Notes: a model not told the origin generated them from the letters alone. Shown: positions 1 through 9,377, numbered from the stretch's first letter. The stretch is DNA of 64,000 nucleotides from an uncultured Pelagibacteraceae bacterium (GCA_902529645.1 CABZXO010000005.1:25567-89566), one strand, 5' to 3'. Translations and numbers: made by a program.

Positions 1-365
1 AATGGAAAAAAAAATAGAGATTTAATTAATCTAATTCCAAAAACAATTTGATTTAAAAATATTGCTAGTCCTAAGCCAATAGGAACTGCTAACATAAAAA
101 ATATTAACCATTTAAGATTATTCCAAAGTGAAATATAAAAATATTCATCATCTAAAAGTTCAATGTAATTTTGAAGACCAACATATATAGATGGAGATAA
201 TCCATCCCATTGATAAAAAGAAATGCCAATAGATACAAATATCGGTGCTATTACATAAATTGAAAAAAATATTAATCCTGGAGCTAGAAAAATCCATGGG
301 CTTATTTTAATTTGATTTTTTTGCCACCAAGTAATTCTTTTAGCTTTTGGATTATTTAGTTCCAT
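1..365 (-). CDS. Sugar ABC transporter permease, MalF/UgpA type (3' part cut by window edge)
   Basis: N-terminal 121 residues of an inner-membrane permease; the gene continues past the left edge. The start is the ATG at 365, giving a cytoplasmic KNQIKISPW stretch followed by a first membrane helix (about residues 25-45). A periplasmic segment reading YQWDGLSPSIYVGLQNY follows, typical of MalF-type carbohydrate permeases (FxGLxNY motif), and then a second helix. It lies downstream of the binding-protein gene at 442-1686, with a stem-loop in the 76-nt gap, so it should be the transport partner of that protein. The EAA loop that docks the ATPase is outside the window. Substrate unknown; the iolG-containing operon suggests a cyclitol or sugar. 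Confidence 0.85.
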   Translation of the reverse strand, partial: MELNNPKAKRITWWQKNQIKISPWIFLAPGLIFFSIYVIAPIFVSIGISFYQWDGLSPSIYVGLQNYIELLDDEYFYISLWNNLKWLIFFMLAVPIGLGLAIFLNQIVFGIRLIKSLFFFP

Positions 366-400
366 ATAATTATATTTTAAAAATTGATGAAATCGAATTT

Positions 401-432
401 TTAACTGGGGGGCCAGTAAGCCCCACAGTTAA
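401..432 (-). repeat. Stem-loop between binding-protein and permease genes
   Basis: Inverted repeat TTAACTG ... CAGTTAA (401-407 with 426-432), extended by a G-run pairing with CCCC at 421-424 and one bulged A. On the minus-strand transcript it follows the binding-protein stop codon. No U-tract follows it, so it reads as an mRNA-stabilising or processing hairpin rather than a full terminator. Confidence 0.6.
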
Positions 433-441
433 GCTAAAAGT

Positions 442-1686
442 TTATTTATAAACTTTTTGACGTACTTTTTCTAATCTTTCTAAGATTTTTTGTCTTCTGT
501 CAGGATTAGACATATATTCTTGAAAGCCTTTCATACCCTCTGATGCCATTTGAGCTGGAGCATCTCTATCGTAGAATTGCGCCATTGCATAAGCATTATT
601 TAGCATATTCAATCCTGCTTTTAAGAATGGATCTCCCTTTTTAACACTAGAGTTCTTGTTAATAGGAAGCTGACCTAATATTTTATTGATCTCTTCTTGC
701 ACATCTGCTCGAGACATAAATATTAAGAAACGCTTAGCATCAGTTTTATTTTTAGCTTTAGAAGGTATATGCACAGTGTCCGTAGGTGCTTCTTCAGCCA
801 TCGGGATACCCGGTGTGATTTCAGGGAACTGGAAGAAACCTAAATTAGAATCTCTTAAGCCAGCCTCTTTTAAAGGAGCAACAGCAAAGTTACCCATCAC
901 ATACATTGCTGCTTCACCGTTCACCATAGGAGTTAAAGCTTCTTGCCAACTAAGTGCTGCATGATTTTCTAAGAAGTAACCAGGCTTTACAAGCTCATCC
1001 CATTTATCAAATACTGCTTGTACTTTTGGATCTGTGTAAGGAACCTTACCTAGTGTTAAATCCATATGGAACTCATAGCCATTTGTTCTAAGATTTAAAT
1101 AATCAAAAACACCAGCCGTTGTCCAAAGATACTTTGATCCGATTGTAATAGGTGTAATACCTGCAGCTTTTAACGTAGCGCATGCAGCTACAAAATCATC
1201 CCATGTTTTTGGTACAGATATTCCATTTGCTGTAAATAAATCTTTCCTGTAATACACGCCCCACTGATAATAAGTGTAAGGAATACCCCATTGCTTACCA
1301 CCAATCGTCATAGATTTTTTAGCATGCTCCATATTTTCAGAAAGGTTTCCGTCTACCCAACCTGAGTCTTTCCAAATATCAGAGACATCTTCAAACAAAC
1401 CTGCTCTTACAAATGGTAACATTCTATTTCCAGCATACCAGTTTGCAACATCAGGTGGATCAGTGTTTAAAAAATTTCTTATTGATTGTTTGTAACCTTC
1501 ATGGTCAAAAACATTCCATTTTACTGTGACGTCTGGGTTCTCTTCTTCAAATTTTTTAATAATATATTCAAAAGCTTCTTTTGGTGCTGCATCAGATGTA
1601 TCTGTATTTATCACCAAAGTACCAGCAAATGAAGTTGAAGAGATTATTCCAAACATCATTATTAATGAGATAATAACCTTTTTCAT
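442..1686 (-). CDS. Sugar ABC transporter substrate-binding protein (COG1653 type)
   Basis: A 414-aa periplasmic binding protein. Residues 1-22 form a signal peptide (MKK, hydrophobic core, SFAG cleavage region). The mature part begins with LVINTDTSDAAPKEAFEYI and carries features of the MalE/UgpB-like cluster: FEEENPDV, an IPYTYYQWGVYYRKDLF segment, NGEAAMYVMGNF and a C-terminal DAKRFLIFMSRADVQEEI. Length is normal for the family. GGAG lies a few bases before the ATG. It is transcribed with iolG, an SDR and an aldo/keto reductase upstream and a MalF-type permease downstream. The ligand is not deducible; a monosaccharide, polyol or cyclitol is likely from the neighbours. Confidence 0.9.
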   Translation of the reverse strand: MKKVIISLIMMFGIISSTSFAGTLVINTDTSDAAPKEAFEYIIKKFEEENPDVTVKWNVFDHEGYKQSIRNFLNTDPPDVANWYAGNRMLPFVRAGLFEDVSDIWKDSGWVDGNLSENMEHAKKSMTIGGKQWGIPYTYYQWGVYYRKDLFTANGISVPKTWDDFVAACATLKAAGITPITIGSKYLWTTAGVFDYLNLRTNGYEFHMDLTLGKVPYTDPKVQAVFDKWDELVKPGYFLENHAALSWQEALTPMVNGEAAMYVMGNFAVAPLKEAGLRDSNLGFFQFPEITPGIPMAEEAPTDTVHIPSKAKNKTDAKRFLIFMSRADVQEEINKILGQLPINKNSSVKKGDPFLKAGLNMLNNAYAMAQFYDRDAPAQMASEGMKGFQEYMSNPDRRQKILERLEKVRQKVYK

Positions 1687-1826
1687 TTATGCTCCTTTTT
1701 TAATTTATCTTTGATAGATTATGTATTTTTAAAATTGATTACAATTAAAAATTATCCCCGTAAATTGTTGATAATTAAATTAACAAAATAAATATATAAT
1801 TATCTTACTTATAATTTTTTTAAAAT

Positions 1827-2789
1827 TTAACCAGGTGTAAATATTCTTTCTGATTCTGGATCTTTGGTTGAGTAAGGTAATTTTAAAATTTCATTCCAAA
1901 GTTCTTCTGGTATATTTGTATTAGCCCAAGAAAGATTTTTTTCAATACTTTTAACACTAGTAACCCCACATAGAGTCGAGGTGATCCTTTTATCTTTCAT
2001 TGAAAACTGTAAGGCAGCTGCACCCATTTCAACATTATACTTTTTACAAACTTTTTCTATTTCTTTAGCTGGTGCAAGTTTTTCTTCTGTAGCATCTTGA
2101 TAAGTTATTTTTTTAAAGTTGCTTGGACCTTTTGCCAAAACACCACCAGCGTAAGGAGCAGCATTGAAAATAGATATATTTTTACCGTGAGCATAGCTAT
2201 ACATCTTATCCGCTTCTCTATTTAATAAAGTATATCTGTTATGATTAATTATCACATCAAAGTCCCAATTTTTTAAAATAGGAAACATTATATTTATTTT
2301 TCCCATCGCTAGACCAACTGCTTTAGCCAAACCCTGTTCTTTTATTCTAAACAACTCATCCAATGCCCCGTCTTTTTTAGTAACATCATTTACATCTTTT
2401 ACGTATTCTGGATCATGAAGAAATAAAATATCGACAGAATCTACATTTAAGGTTTTTAAACTTTCTTCAATAGATTCTCTTGTTCTCTTTTTATCAAGAA
2501 CTAGCGTATCCATATTTCTATCAATTTTTGTTGATAAGACAAAATTTTCTGGCCAACCCCCATTTTCCTTTATTGCCATTCCAATTCTTTTTTCACTTTC
2601 TCCCATTGCATAATTTCTTGAAGTATCAAGCATATTCACTGGACCTCGAAAAAATCTTTTTAACGTTTCTTGAGCTCTTTGATCTGGCACTTCATAACCA
2701 TAAGTATCTGGCATACTCCCCAGAGAGGATGTTCCAAAACTTAATTCTGTAACTTCTACACCAGTATCTTTAATTTTATTTTTTTTCAT
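1827..2789 (-). CDS. Aldo/keto reductase
   Basis: A 320-aa NAD(P)-dependent oxidoreductase of the aldo/keto reductase (TIM barrel) superfamily. The catalytic tetrad is recognisable: Asp and Tyr in DTSRNYAMGESEKRIG, Lys in STKID, His in FLHDPEY. The N-terminus VTELSFGTSSLG and this layout resemble the D-threo-aldose 1-dehydrogenase / L-fucose dehydrogenase-like branch. In a putative operon 18 nt downstream of the SDR and about 140 nt upstream of the binding-protein gene, it probably oxidises or reduces the imported sugar. Exact substrate not assignable from sequence. Confidence 0.85.
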   Translation of the reverse strand: MKKNKIKDTGVEVTELSFGTSSLGSMPDTYGYEVPDQRAQETLKRFFRGPVNMLDTSRNYAMGESEKRIGMAIKENGGWPENFVLSTKIDRNMDTLVLDKKRTRESIEESLKTLNVDSVDILFLHDPEYVKDVNDVTKKDGALDELFRIKEQGLAKAVGLAMGKINIMFPILKNWDFDVIINHNRYTLLNREADKMYSYAHGKNISIFNAAPYAGGVLAKGPSNFKKITYQDATEEKLAPAKEIEKVCKKYNVEMGAAALQFSMKDKRITSTLCGVTSVKSIEKNLSWANTNIPEELWNEILKLPYSTKDPESERIFTPG

Positions 2790-2807
2790 AAGTTAATTTA
2801 ATTAGGT

Positions 2808-3662
2808 TCACTCACCTAAAATACTATCATCTAATACTTTGGTGTCATATGCTGAATAAGAATGCCATCCAGCAACCGTTTGATCAAAATCTACAATACT
2901 TCCTGTCATAATTCCTGACTCATCTGAGCACAAGAAAGCCAATATTTTAGCAACATCTAAAGGTTTGTTTAATCTTTTAAAAGGAACTTTTGCTTCAGCT
3001 TTTTTTAACCAATCATCATCTGCGTTGTGAAATTTTTTCTGAATTACTGTTTCTGCAGGTGTATCTGTCCAACCTAAATTTACACCATTCACTCTTATTT
3101 GATGACCAGAAACTGAATTTGCAACATTTTTAATCATTACTGCTAATGCTGCTTTAGAAGAACTGTAAGCAGTTAAGAAAGGCATACCACTATAGCCAGC
3201 CATTGATAAAATATGAGCTATAGTTCCCTTTTTTTTATCTCTTATCATTATTTTAATAACGTCTTGCATCATAAAAAGGGGAGCTTTTACATTTACGTTA
3301 AAATTTTTATCATAATTTTCCTCTGTTGTACTTAAGATCGTTCCTCTTTCGGTAAAAGCGGCAACATTTATAAAACAATCTACTGTCCTAAATTTTTTAT
3401 CAGTTTCAGAAACTATTTTTTTACAGTCTTCAAGTTTTTCTAAATCTGCTTGAACGTACAGGCATTCTGTACCCATGCTTTCTATTTCAGATTTTACCTT
3501 GTTTCCTTTTTCGTTATTTCTTCCACAGATAGTTATTCCCTTAGCGCCCCTGCTTGTTAGTAATTTTGCAGTCTCAGCTCCACTTCCTTGAGTACTTCCC
3601 GTTACAATTATTATTTTATTTTTAAATTGTTTAGATTGTTCAGTTATATATTTATTAGACAT
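2808..3662 (-). CDS. Short-chain dehydrogenase/reductase
   Basis: A 284-aa SDR with the classical pattern: cofactor loop GSTQGSGAETA near residue 22, NVAA after strand 4, a catalytic Ser in ILSMAGY, and YSSSKAA (YxxxK) near residues 165-171. It begins 2 nt after iolG stops, so translation is probably coupled. Its role is likely oxidation of a sugar or polyol hydroxyl in the same pathway as iolG and the aldo/keto reductase. Family assignment is secure; substrate is unknown. Confidence 0.88.
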   Translation of the reverse strand: MSNKYITEQSKQFKNKIIIVTGSTQGSGAETAKLLTSRGAKGITICGRNNEKGNKVKSEIESMGTECLYVQADLEKLEDCKKIVSETDKKFRTVDCFINVAAFTERGTILSTTEENYDKNFNVNVKAPLFMMQDVIKIMIRDKKKGTIAHILSMAGYSGMPFLTAYSSSKAALAVMIKNVANSVSGHQIRVNGVNLGWTDTPAETVIQKKFHNADDDWLKKAEAKVPFKRLNKPLDVAKILAFLCSDESGIMTGSIVDFDQTVAGWHSYSAYDTKVLDDSILGE

Positions 3663-3663
3663 A

Positions 3664-4665
3664 TTAGAATTTTATATCTATTACTTTCCCACTTTCAAAC
3701 GATTCATATGCTGCATTAGCCATTATTAAAGCGTTTCTACCATCTTCAAATCCTACTAATGGTTTTGTTTTATCTTCTACACATTTTACAAACTCATTAA
3801 ATTGATCTCTATAAGCTTGCTCATATCTCTCAATAAAAAAGAAATGTATAGGTTCTTTTTCATTTGTTGATTTGCTTGAGTATCTTTCTAAAGAGGTAGG
3901 AGTTTGATTATTGGAGATTACCATTCCTTTACTACCAAATACTTCAACTCTTTGATCATATCCATAAACTGCTCGTCGAGAGTTGTTAATATGAATTAAA
4001 ACACCATTTTTTGATTTTAAAATAAACATTGCGGTATCTAGGTCTTTTACATTTTGTGAATTTTTATCAAATAAAGCTCCTCCAAATGCTGATATTTGAA
4101 CTACAGGATCATCTCCCAATATAAATCTAGTTAAATCAAAATCATGAATGGTAGTATCTCTAAAAAATCCTCCTGCAGCTTTTAAATAGTTAATTCCTGG
4201 GGGCTCAGGATCTCTACTAGTAATAACAACCATTTCCAATTCTCCAATTTCCTTTTTTTCTCTTGCCTGTTGTGCTTTTGCGTGACTGGCATCAAATCTT
4301 CTGTTAAAACCAATTTGAATAGGAATGTTAGTTCCTTTAATATTTTCCATACACTCATTTACTTTGTTAATATCTAGATCGATTGGCTTTTCACAAAAAA
4401 TTGCTTTTCCTGCTTTAGCTGCCATTGTAATAAATTGAGTGTGAGTTGGTGTTGCAGAAGCTATAAGAACTGCATCTACATCATCCGCATTAATTGCTTT
4501 CTCTGGTGAAGAAGCAATTGAGCATCCTGTTGATTTTGCTACTTCTTCAGCGAATTCAGAATTAATGTCGTAAATGTATTTTAATTTTGCTTTTGGATGT
4601 GCTGCAATAAATTTAGCATGCATTTTTCCAATCCGTCCTGCTCCCATTAACGAAAAGTTAATCAT
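3664..4665 (-). CDS. iolG: Inositol 2-dehydrogenase-like Gfo/Idh/MocA oxidoreductase
   Basis: A 333-aa NAD-dependent dehydrogenase. The N-terminal Rossmann motif is GAGRIG (residues 8-13). The catalytic Lys is K93 in CEKPIDL, and the D170/H174 pair lies in RDTTIHDFDLTR, the arrangement of myo-inositol 2-dehydrogenase. GFNRRFD and NNSRRAVYGYDQR are also IolG-like. It would oxidise myo-inositol (or scyllo-/D-chiro-inositol) to the inosose, the substrate of IolE encoded divergently 135 nt away. First gene of a minus-strand operon with SDR, aldo/keto reductase and ABC transporter genes. Related cyclitol or glucose dehydrogenases in the family cannot be excluded. Confidence 0.8.
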   Translation of the reverse strand: MINFSLMGAGRIGKMHAKFIAAHPKAKLKYIYDINSEFAEEVAKSTGCSIASSPEKAINADDVDAVLIASATPTHTQFITMAAKAGKAIFCEKPIDLDINKVNECMENIKGTNIPIQIGFNRRFDASHAKAQQAREKKEIGELEMVVITSRDPEPPGINYLKAAGGFFRDTTIHDFDLTRFILGDDPVVQISAFGGALFDKNSQNVKDLDTAMFILKSKNGVLIHINNSRRAVYGYDQRVEVFGSKGMVISNNQTPTSLERYSSKSTNEKEPIHFFFIERYEQAYRDQFNEFVKCVEDKTKPLVGFEDGRNALIMANAAYESFESGKVIDIKF

Positions 4666-4710
4666 AAGAATATAGAACAGAATTAAAAAACAAAATCAAG
4701 AAACATTTTT

Positions 4711-4785
4711 AATGATTAATTAAACAATGATTAAAAATATAATTTTCTTGATGCACATAACATCATCATTTAATAATGATTTAAC
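4711..4785. promoter_or_regulatory. Three direct repeats in the iolG/iolE divergent region
   Basis: AATGATTAA occurs at 4711-4719 and 4726-4734, and AATGATTTAA at 4775-4784, all inside the 135-nt region that must hold promoters for both iolG and iolE. They could be operator half-sites. In such AT-rich DNA chance repeats are possible, and no regulator gene is adjacent. Confidence 0.3.
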
Positions 4786-4800
4786 TTTTTAATAAATTTT

Positions 4801-5703
4801 ATGTCAGTAAAATTAGGAATAGCACCAATTGCATGGAGTAACGATGATATGCCTGAATTGGGTGGCGATACTTCTTTAGAACAATGTTTGTCAGAAGCTA
4901 GTCAGGCAGGATTTATTGGAATTGAGTCTGGTGGTAAATTTCCAAAAAAATCAGAAGAATTAATCCCTAAACTTAAAGAATTTAATCTAAATCTTTGCTC
5001 AGGTTGGTATGGAGCTAATTTAAGAGCAAATAGTATTGATGAAGAAAAAGATTTAATTCAAGATCAGCTGAAACTTTTTAAAGATTGTAATTCACCTTGT
5101 ATGGTTTTTGCTGAAGTTTCCGGTTCAATTCAAGGAGATCCAGATCGAAAATTGTCTACAAGACCTCAAATGGATCTTGAAGAATCAAAAAAATACTATG
5201 AAAAAATTTCAGAGATGGGCAAGTATCTTGAAGACGAAGGTATGCCGCTAGCTTATCATCATCATATGGGCACTGTAATAGAGACTGAAGAAGATACAGT
5301 AAGATTGCTTGAGAATACTCATGATAGTGTAAAACTTACATTAGATACTGGTCACATGTTGTTTGCTCAAGGGGATTCGTTAAAAATATTAAACGACTTT
5401 AGTGAAAGATTAATTCATGTGCATTGTAAAGATATTAGAAAAGGTGTTTTAAAAAAATCTTTAAATGAAGATTTAAGTTTTAGAGGAGCATTTTTAGAGG
5501 GTGCATTTACAGTTCCTGGTGATGGATGTATTGATTACAAGCCATTGTTTGATGTATTGAAGAAAAATAATTATTCTGGATGGTTGGTAGTAGAGGCGGA
5601 ACAAGATCCTGCAAAAGCAAACCCATTTGAGTACGCAAAAATAGGTTACAAGTATTTAACTGAAACTTTAAATCTTTGTGGTATCGAGCTTTATAAAAGC
5701 TAA
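4801..5703 (+). CDS. iolE: Myo-inosose-2 dehydratase
   Basis: A 300-aa xylose-isomerase-like TIM-barrel enzyme. The N-terminus KLGIAPIAWSNDDMPELGG is highly characteristic of IolE, as are the GIESGGKFP segment, CSGWYGANL, the histidine-rich AYHHHMGTVIET, the LDTGHMLFAQGD metal-site segment and HVHCKDIR. It dehydrates 2-keto-myo-inositol to a diketone, the substrate of IolD (gene at 23669). Length matches the family. Convergent with the hydroxyacid dehydrogenase gene, and divergent from iolG with which it forms consecutive pathway steps. No obvious Shine-Dalgarno sequence precedes the ATG. Confidence 0.9.
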   Translation: MSVKLGIAPIAWSNDDMPELGGDTSLEQCLSEASQAGFIGIESGGKFPKKSEELIPKLKEFNLNLCSGWYGANLRANSIDEEKDLIQDQLKLFKDCNSPCMVFAEVSGSIQGDPDRKLSTRPQMDLEESKKYYEKISEMGKYLEDEGMPLAYHHHMGTVIETEEDTVRLLENTHDSVKLTLDTGHMLFAQGDSLKILNDFSERLIHVHCKDIRKGVLKKSLNEDLSFRGAFLEGAFTVPGDGCIDYKPLFDVLKKNNYSGWLVVEAEQDPAKANPFEYAKIGYKYLTETLNLCGIELYKS

Positions 5704-5724
5704 CTTTTAAAACGATATATCTTA

Positions 5725-6690
5725 CTACAATCTTACAATTTTTGATTTTTCTAATGTATCATCGAAATAATCAATTATATTTTGAATTGTTTCTACACCC
5801 ATTCTTGTCATGCATTCATCAGTAAAAGCAGCAGTGTGTGGGCTTAAAAATACTTTATTATTTTTAAGCAAAGGATTATTTGGATCAGGTGGCTCAATTT
5901 CAAAAACATCTAAACCAGCTCCAAGAATTAGATTTTCATTTAAAGCTTTATCTAGATCAATTTCATTTATAACCCCACCTCTTGCAGCATTGATTATAAT
6001 GCAATTTTTTTTCATATTTTTTAGTAAATCATAATTGATAATATTCTTAGTTTTTTCATTAAGTGGCACATGAAGGGATATAGCATCCATGCTTTTTGAG
6101 GCATCTTCTAAACTATCTACTTTTATACCACCGTGTTTTTCAATTATCTCTTTAGATACAAATGGATCATAGACGAAAACTTTCATTTCAAATCCCTGAC
6201 ATCTTTTTATTAAAGCCTGTCCAATACGACCAAATCCAGCAATCAATATATTTTTATTCCACAATTCAACAGTTTTGGGCAATTTATTTCGGTCATTGAA
6301 TTTACCACTTTTAACAGTTTCATCGTACATATTTCCTTTTTTGGAAATATTTAGCAGCATAAACATTACATGCTCAGCTACTGCTACTGCATTTGCAGTT
6401 GCTGTGATCGCGAGAGTGATATTATTTTTTTTGGTACTCTCTAAGTCTATATTGTCATAACCAACACCATGTCTTGAAATAATTTTTAATTTAGTTGAAC
6501 CTTCTATCACTTCACCAGTAAGTTTTGCAGTCCTTATAGAAATACCATCACAATCCTTTATCTTGGATTTTAAAAATTCGTTATCTGTATTATCTATTAT
6601 TTCAAATTCATAATCAGAATTACCTTCTAATAATTTTATACCAGCAGGGTGAATAGGCTGAATAATTAAAATTTTTTTTTTACTACTCAT
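5725..6690 (-). CDS. D-2-hydroxyacid dehydrogenase (SerA/GhrB-like)
   Basis: A 321-aa NAD(P)-dependent D-isomer-specific 2-hydroxyacid dehydrogenase. It has substrate-domain ISRHGVGYDNIDL (catalytic Arg), Rossmann motif GFGRIG near residue 151, a conserved Glu in DVFEIEPPD, and the catalytic His in LSPHTAAFT. It lacks the C-terminal ACT region of full-length SerA, fitting glyoxylate/hydroxypyruvate or another 2-hydroxyacid as substrate. Last gene of the ABC transporter-dhaLK operon, 59 nt after dhaK, so it may reduce a 2-keto acid formed downstream of the kinase. Substrate uncertain. Confidence 0.8.
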   Translation of the reverse strand: MSSKKKILIIQPIHPAGIKLLEGNSDYEFEIIDNTDNEFLKSKIKDCDGISIRTAKLTGEVIEGSTKLKIISRHGVGYDNIDLESTKKNNITLAITATANAVAVAEHVMFMLLNISKKGNMYDETVKSGKFNDRNKLPKTVELWNKNILIAGFGRIGQALIKRCQGFEMKVFVYDPFVSKEIIEKHGGIKVDSLEDASKSMDAISLHVPLNEKTKNIINYDLLKNMKKNCIIINAARGGVINEIDLDKALNENLILGAGLDVFEIEPPDPNNPLLKNNKVFLSPHTAAFTDECMTRMGVETIQNIIDYFDDTLEKSKIVRL

Positions 6691-6749
6691 ATTTAACTTT
6701 GAATAAGGTCTTTCTAATACGAAAATTAATTAAAAATGTAAATTACTTT

Positions 6750-7742
6750 TTACATACCCCATCGCATAGCTGCAGTATGCACAGGTGCATCCCAATTTTT
6801 TAAAATTTCCTCATCACATTTTAGGAGTGTTATTGATGCTCCTTGCATTTCAAGTGATGTACAATAATTACCAACTAAACTTCTTGTGATTTCAATTCCT
6901 TTGGATTTTAAAATTTCACAAGCATCATCGTATACTAAATATAATTCGGTAAGAGGAGTTCCGCCCATACCATTTATAAATAGAAGCGTCTTTTCATTTT
7001 TTTGTGGTTTTAAATCATCAAGTATAGCTTCCAACATATTATTGACTATTGTTTTTGATGGTTGAATTTTTTCTCTCTTTCTTCCAGGTTCACCATGTAT
7101 ACCTACTCCAAATTCCATTTCATCATTTCCAATATCAAAAGTTGGTTTGCCTGCAGCAGGTACTGTGCAACTAGTAAAAGCAACACCCATAGTTCCAGAG
7201 TTTTTGTTTACTTTTTCACCAAGTTTTTTACATTCTTCTAACGAACCTCCATTCTCAGCTAGTGATCCAACAATCTTTTCAACTAAAACTGTTGCAGCCA
7301 CACCTCTTCTACCAGTTGTGAAAGTAGAGTCTTCAACAGCCACATCGTCATTAGTAATGATACTATCATTTTTACCTGAATACATTTCAGCACCCATTTG
7401 AAAATTCATAATATCACCAGAATAATTTTTAACTATGAACAGAACACCAGCACCGCTATCCACATGTTCAGCAGCTGCTTGCATTTGATCTGGAGTAGGT
7501 GCTGAAAAAACAAAACCTGGACACGCTGCATCCAGCATTCCATGACCAACAAAACCACCGTGCATTGGTTCATGTCCACTCCCTCCACCAGAAATTAAAG
7601 ATACTTTTCCTTCTTTAGTTTTTGTTTTTCTAGAAATGAAATTTGGCTCAAAATTTACTTTGATTATATCACTATGAGCTTTACCAAATCCATTAAGACT
7701 TTCTTTTAAAAAGTCGTCAACATTATTTATAAATTTTTTCAT
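6750..7742 (-). CDS. dhaK: Dihydroxyacetone kinase family protein, DhaK subunit
   Basis: A 330-aa substrate-binding subunit. The signature residues are present: SGGGSGHEP (residues 51-59, catalytic His57), KNYSGD ending at Asp110, and EFGVGIHGEPG with His216, which forms the covalent hemiaminal with the ketone substrate. It starts 8 nt after dhaL ends. No DhaM phosphotransfer protein is in the window, so an ATP-dependent DhaK/DhaL pair is plausible. Known relatives phosphorylate dihydroxyacetone, erythrulose or apulose; the linked polyol-type ABC transporter does not decide between them. Confidence 0.88.
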   Translation of the reverse strand: MKKFINNVDDFLKESLNGFGKAHSDIIKVNFEPNFISRKTKTKEGKVSLISGGGSGHEPMHGGFVGHGMLDAACPGFVFSAPTPDQMQAAAEHVDSGAGVLFIVKNYSGDIMNFQMGAEMYSGKNDSIITNDDVAVEDSTFTTGRRGVAATVLVEKIVGSLAENGGSLEECKKLGEKVNKNSGTMGVAFTSCTVPAAGKPTFDIGNDEMEFGVGIHGEPGRKREKIQPSKTIVNNMLEAILDDLKPQKNEKTLLFINGMGGTPLTELYLVYDDACEILKSKGIEITRSLVGNYCTSLEMQGASITLLKCDEEILKNWDAPVHTAAMRWGM

Positions 7743-7750
7743 ATTTCCTC

Positions 7751-8380
7751 CTATTTATTAAGTAGTGATTTGCAAATTGTATCTATTATAAGTTGTGATG
7801 AACGAGCCCCTGGATCTATATGGCCTTTCGCACGTTCTCCTAAAAATGAAGCTCTACCTTTGGTAGCAAGCATGTCTTTTGTTGCCAACATTCTATCTTC
7901 GGCAATTTTTATTATCTCACTTAACCCTTCATTCATATCCGTATTGCCACTTTTTAATTCATTAAGTTTTTCTGATACTGGAATTAAAACATCCATCATT
8001 GTTTTTTCTCCAACATCCGCTTTTCCTCTTTCCTTCATTGCATTAATTCCTGTTATAACCATTTCACATGCTTTGTTAAAATCTATATTTCCATCTAGAT
8101 CTGGTGTTTTAGCCATAGACATAAAGAAAGTTCCAAACAAAGCTCCAGAAGAGCCACCAATACCTGACAAGACTTTCATAGCAATCATATTTAAACCTTT
8201 TTGCAAAGTTAAGTTTTTAATATCTTTTTCAAGCTCAACTACTAACTTAAGACCTCTTTGCACATTAAATATATGATCTCCGTCCCCAATATTTTGATCT
8301 AGTGCTTCAATTTCTGCTGCGTTTTCATCAATGACTATCTGAATATTTTTTGCTTGAGAAATTAAAAAATTAACGCTCAT
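7751..8380 (-). CDS. dhaL: Dihydroxyacetone kinase family protein, DhaL subunit
   Basis: A 209-aa nucleotide-binding subunit. The Mg-nucleotide Asp cluster is in LDQNIGDGDHIFN, the glycine-rich loop is SGIGGSSGALFG, and the C-terminal RASFLGERAKGHIDPGA is typical of the DAK2 domain. The start at 8380 is preferred over the ATG at 8404 because AAGGGG lies about 10 nt before it and the protein then begins at the usual family position. This start overlaps the 3' end of the upstream ATPase gene by 11 nt, indicating translational coupling. In most relatives the motif reads GDGDHG; here the last residue is Ile. Confidence 0.87.
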   Translation of the reverse strand: MSVNFLISQAKNIQIVIDENAAEIEALDQNIGDGDHIFNVQRGLKLVVELEKDIKNLTLQKGLNMIAMKVLSGIGGSSGALFGTFFMSMAKTPDLDGNIDFNKACEMVITGINAMKERGKADVGEKTMMDVLIPVSEKLNELKSGNTDMNEGLSEIIKIAEDRMLATKDMLATKGRASFLGERAKGHIDPGARSSQLIIDTICKSLLNK

Positions 8381-9377
8381 AAATTCTTTGATCCCCTTTA
8401 TCAAATTTTAAAACTTTATTTGTATTAATGTCAAAATTAATCTTTTCATTTATTGATGATTTATAGCTACCTTGAATTGAAGCTAATATTTCATTGTCTT
8501 GAAAATTAATAGCCACAACAGTCTCTGATCCTAAATTTTCTGTAGAAATAACTTTTCCTTCGTATGGTCCATTACCTAATTCTATATTTTCTGGTCTAAG
8601 CCCAATTTTTGTTATGTTGTTTAGTTTAAACAAATAACCAGGTAAAATATTTATTTTTGGTGAACCTAATCTTTGAGATACATAAATTGAATTTGGATTT
8701 TCATAAATTTCTTCAGGGGTTCCAATTTGAACAATTTTGCCTTCTTTTAAAACACCAATTTTATCTGCCAATGTTGTTGCTTCAGCCTGGTCATGTGTAA
8801 CATACAAAATAGTAGCGTTTAGATTTAATTGAATATTTTTTAATTCAACTCTAAGGGTTTCTCTTAGTTTGGCATCTAATGAGGAAAGTGGTTCATCCAT
8901 CAAATAAATATTTGGTTCACGAACTAGAGCTCTACCGATAGCTACCCTCTGCATTTCTCCACCAGAAAGTTCAGTAGCTTTATTTTTTAATTTGTTTGTA
9001 ATTTTGAGCATTTCAGCAATTTTCTCTACTTTATTTTTAATTTCTTCCTCAGGAAGTTTTCTCATTGGAGATCTTAAAGGAAAAGTAAGATTTTCATAAA
9101 CAGTATAATGAGGATAAAGAGAGTATTGTTGAAAAACAAAAGACACATCTCTTGAAGCAGGTTGATCATGAGTTATATTTTCATCATCAAATAATACATC
9201 ACCAGAATCAATTTTTTCTAAACCGGCTATACATCTAAGTGTTGTAGTTTTTCCGGCACCAGATGGACCTAGTAATACAAAAAATTGACCATCTTCAATC
9301 GTAAGATTTATATCCTCCAAAGCTTTAATTTTTTTATTATAAGTTTTAAATAATTTTTTTAATTCTACTTTTGCCAT
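8370..9377 (-). CDS. ABC transporter ATP-binding protein (second of a pair, UgpC/MalK family)
   Basis: A 335-aa ATPase with Walker A GPSGAGKTT (residues 37-45), signature LSGGEMQR, Walker B YLMDEPLSSLDAKLR and the switch His in THDQAEA, followed by a C-terminal TOBE-like regulatory domain (IGLRPENI). It starts on the last base of the preceding ATPase stop codon (TAATG). Two different MalK-type ATPases in one operon indicate a heterodimeric nucleotide-binding pair, as in the glycerol GlpST system. Confidence 0.92.
   Translation of the reverse strand: MAKVELKKLFKTYNKKIKALEDINLTIEDGQFFVLLGPSGAGKTTTLRCIAGLEKIDSGDVLFDDENITHDQPASRDVSFVFQQYSLYPHYTVYENLTFPLRSPMRKLPEEEIKNKVEKIAEMLKITNKLKNKATELSGGEMQRVAIGRALVREPNIYLMDEPLSSLDAKLRETLRVELKNIQLNLNATILYVTHDQAEATTLADKIGVLKEGKIVQIGTPEEIYENPNSIYVSQRLGSPKINILPGYLFKLNNITKIGLRPENIELGNGPYEGKVISTENLGSETVVAINFQDNEILASIQGSYKSSINEKINFDINTNKVLKFDKGDQRIYER

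Noticed and set aside
8381..8404. Upstream ATG for dhaL
   Set aside because: It lies deeper within the ATPase gene and lacks a ribosome-binding site; the ATG at 8380 has AAGGGG at good spacing.
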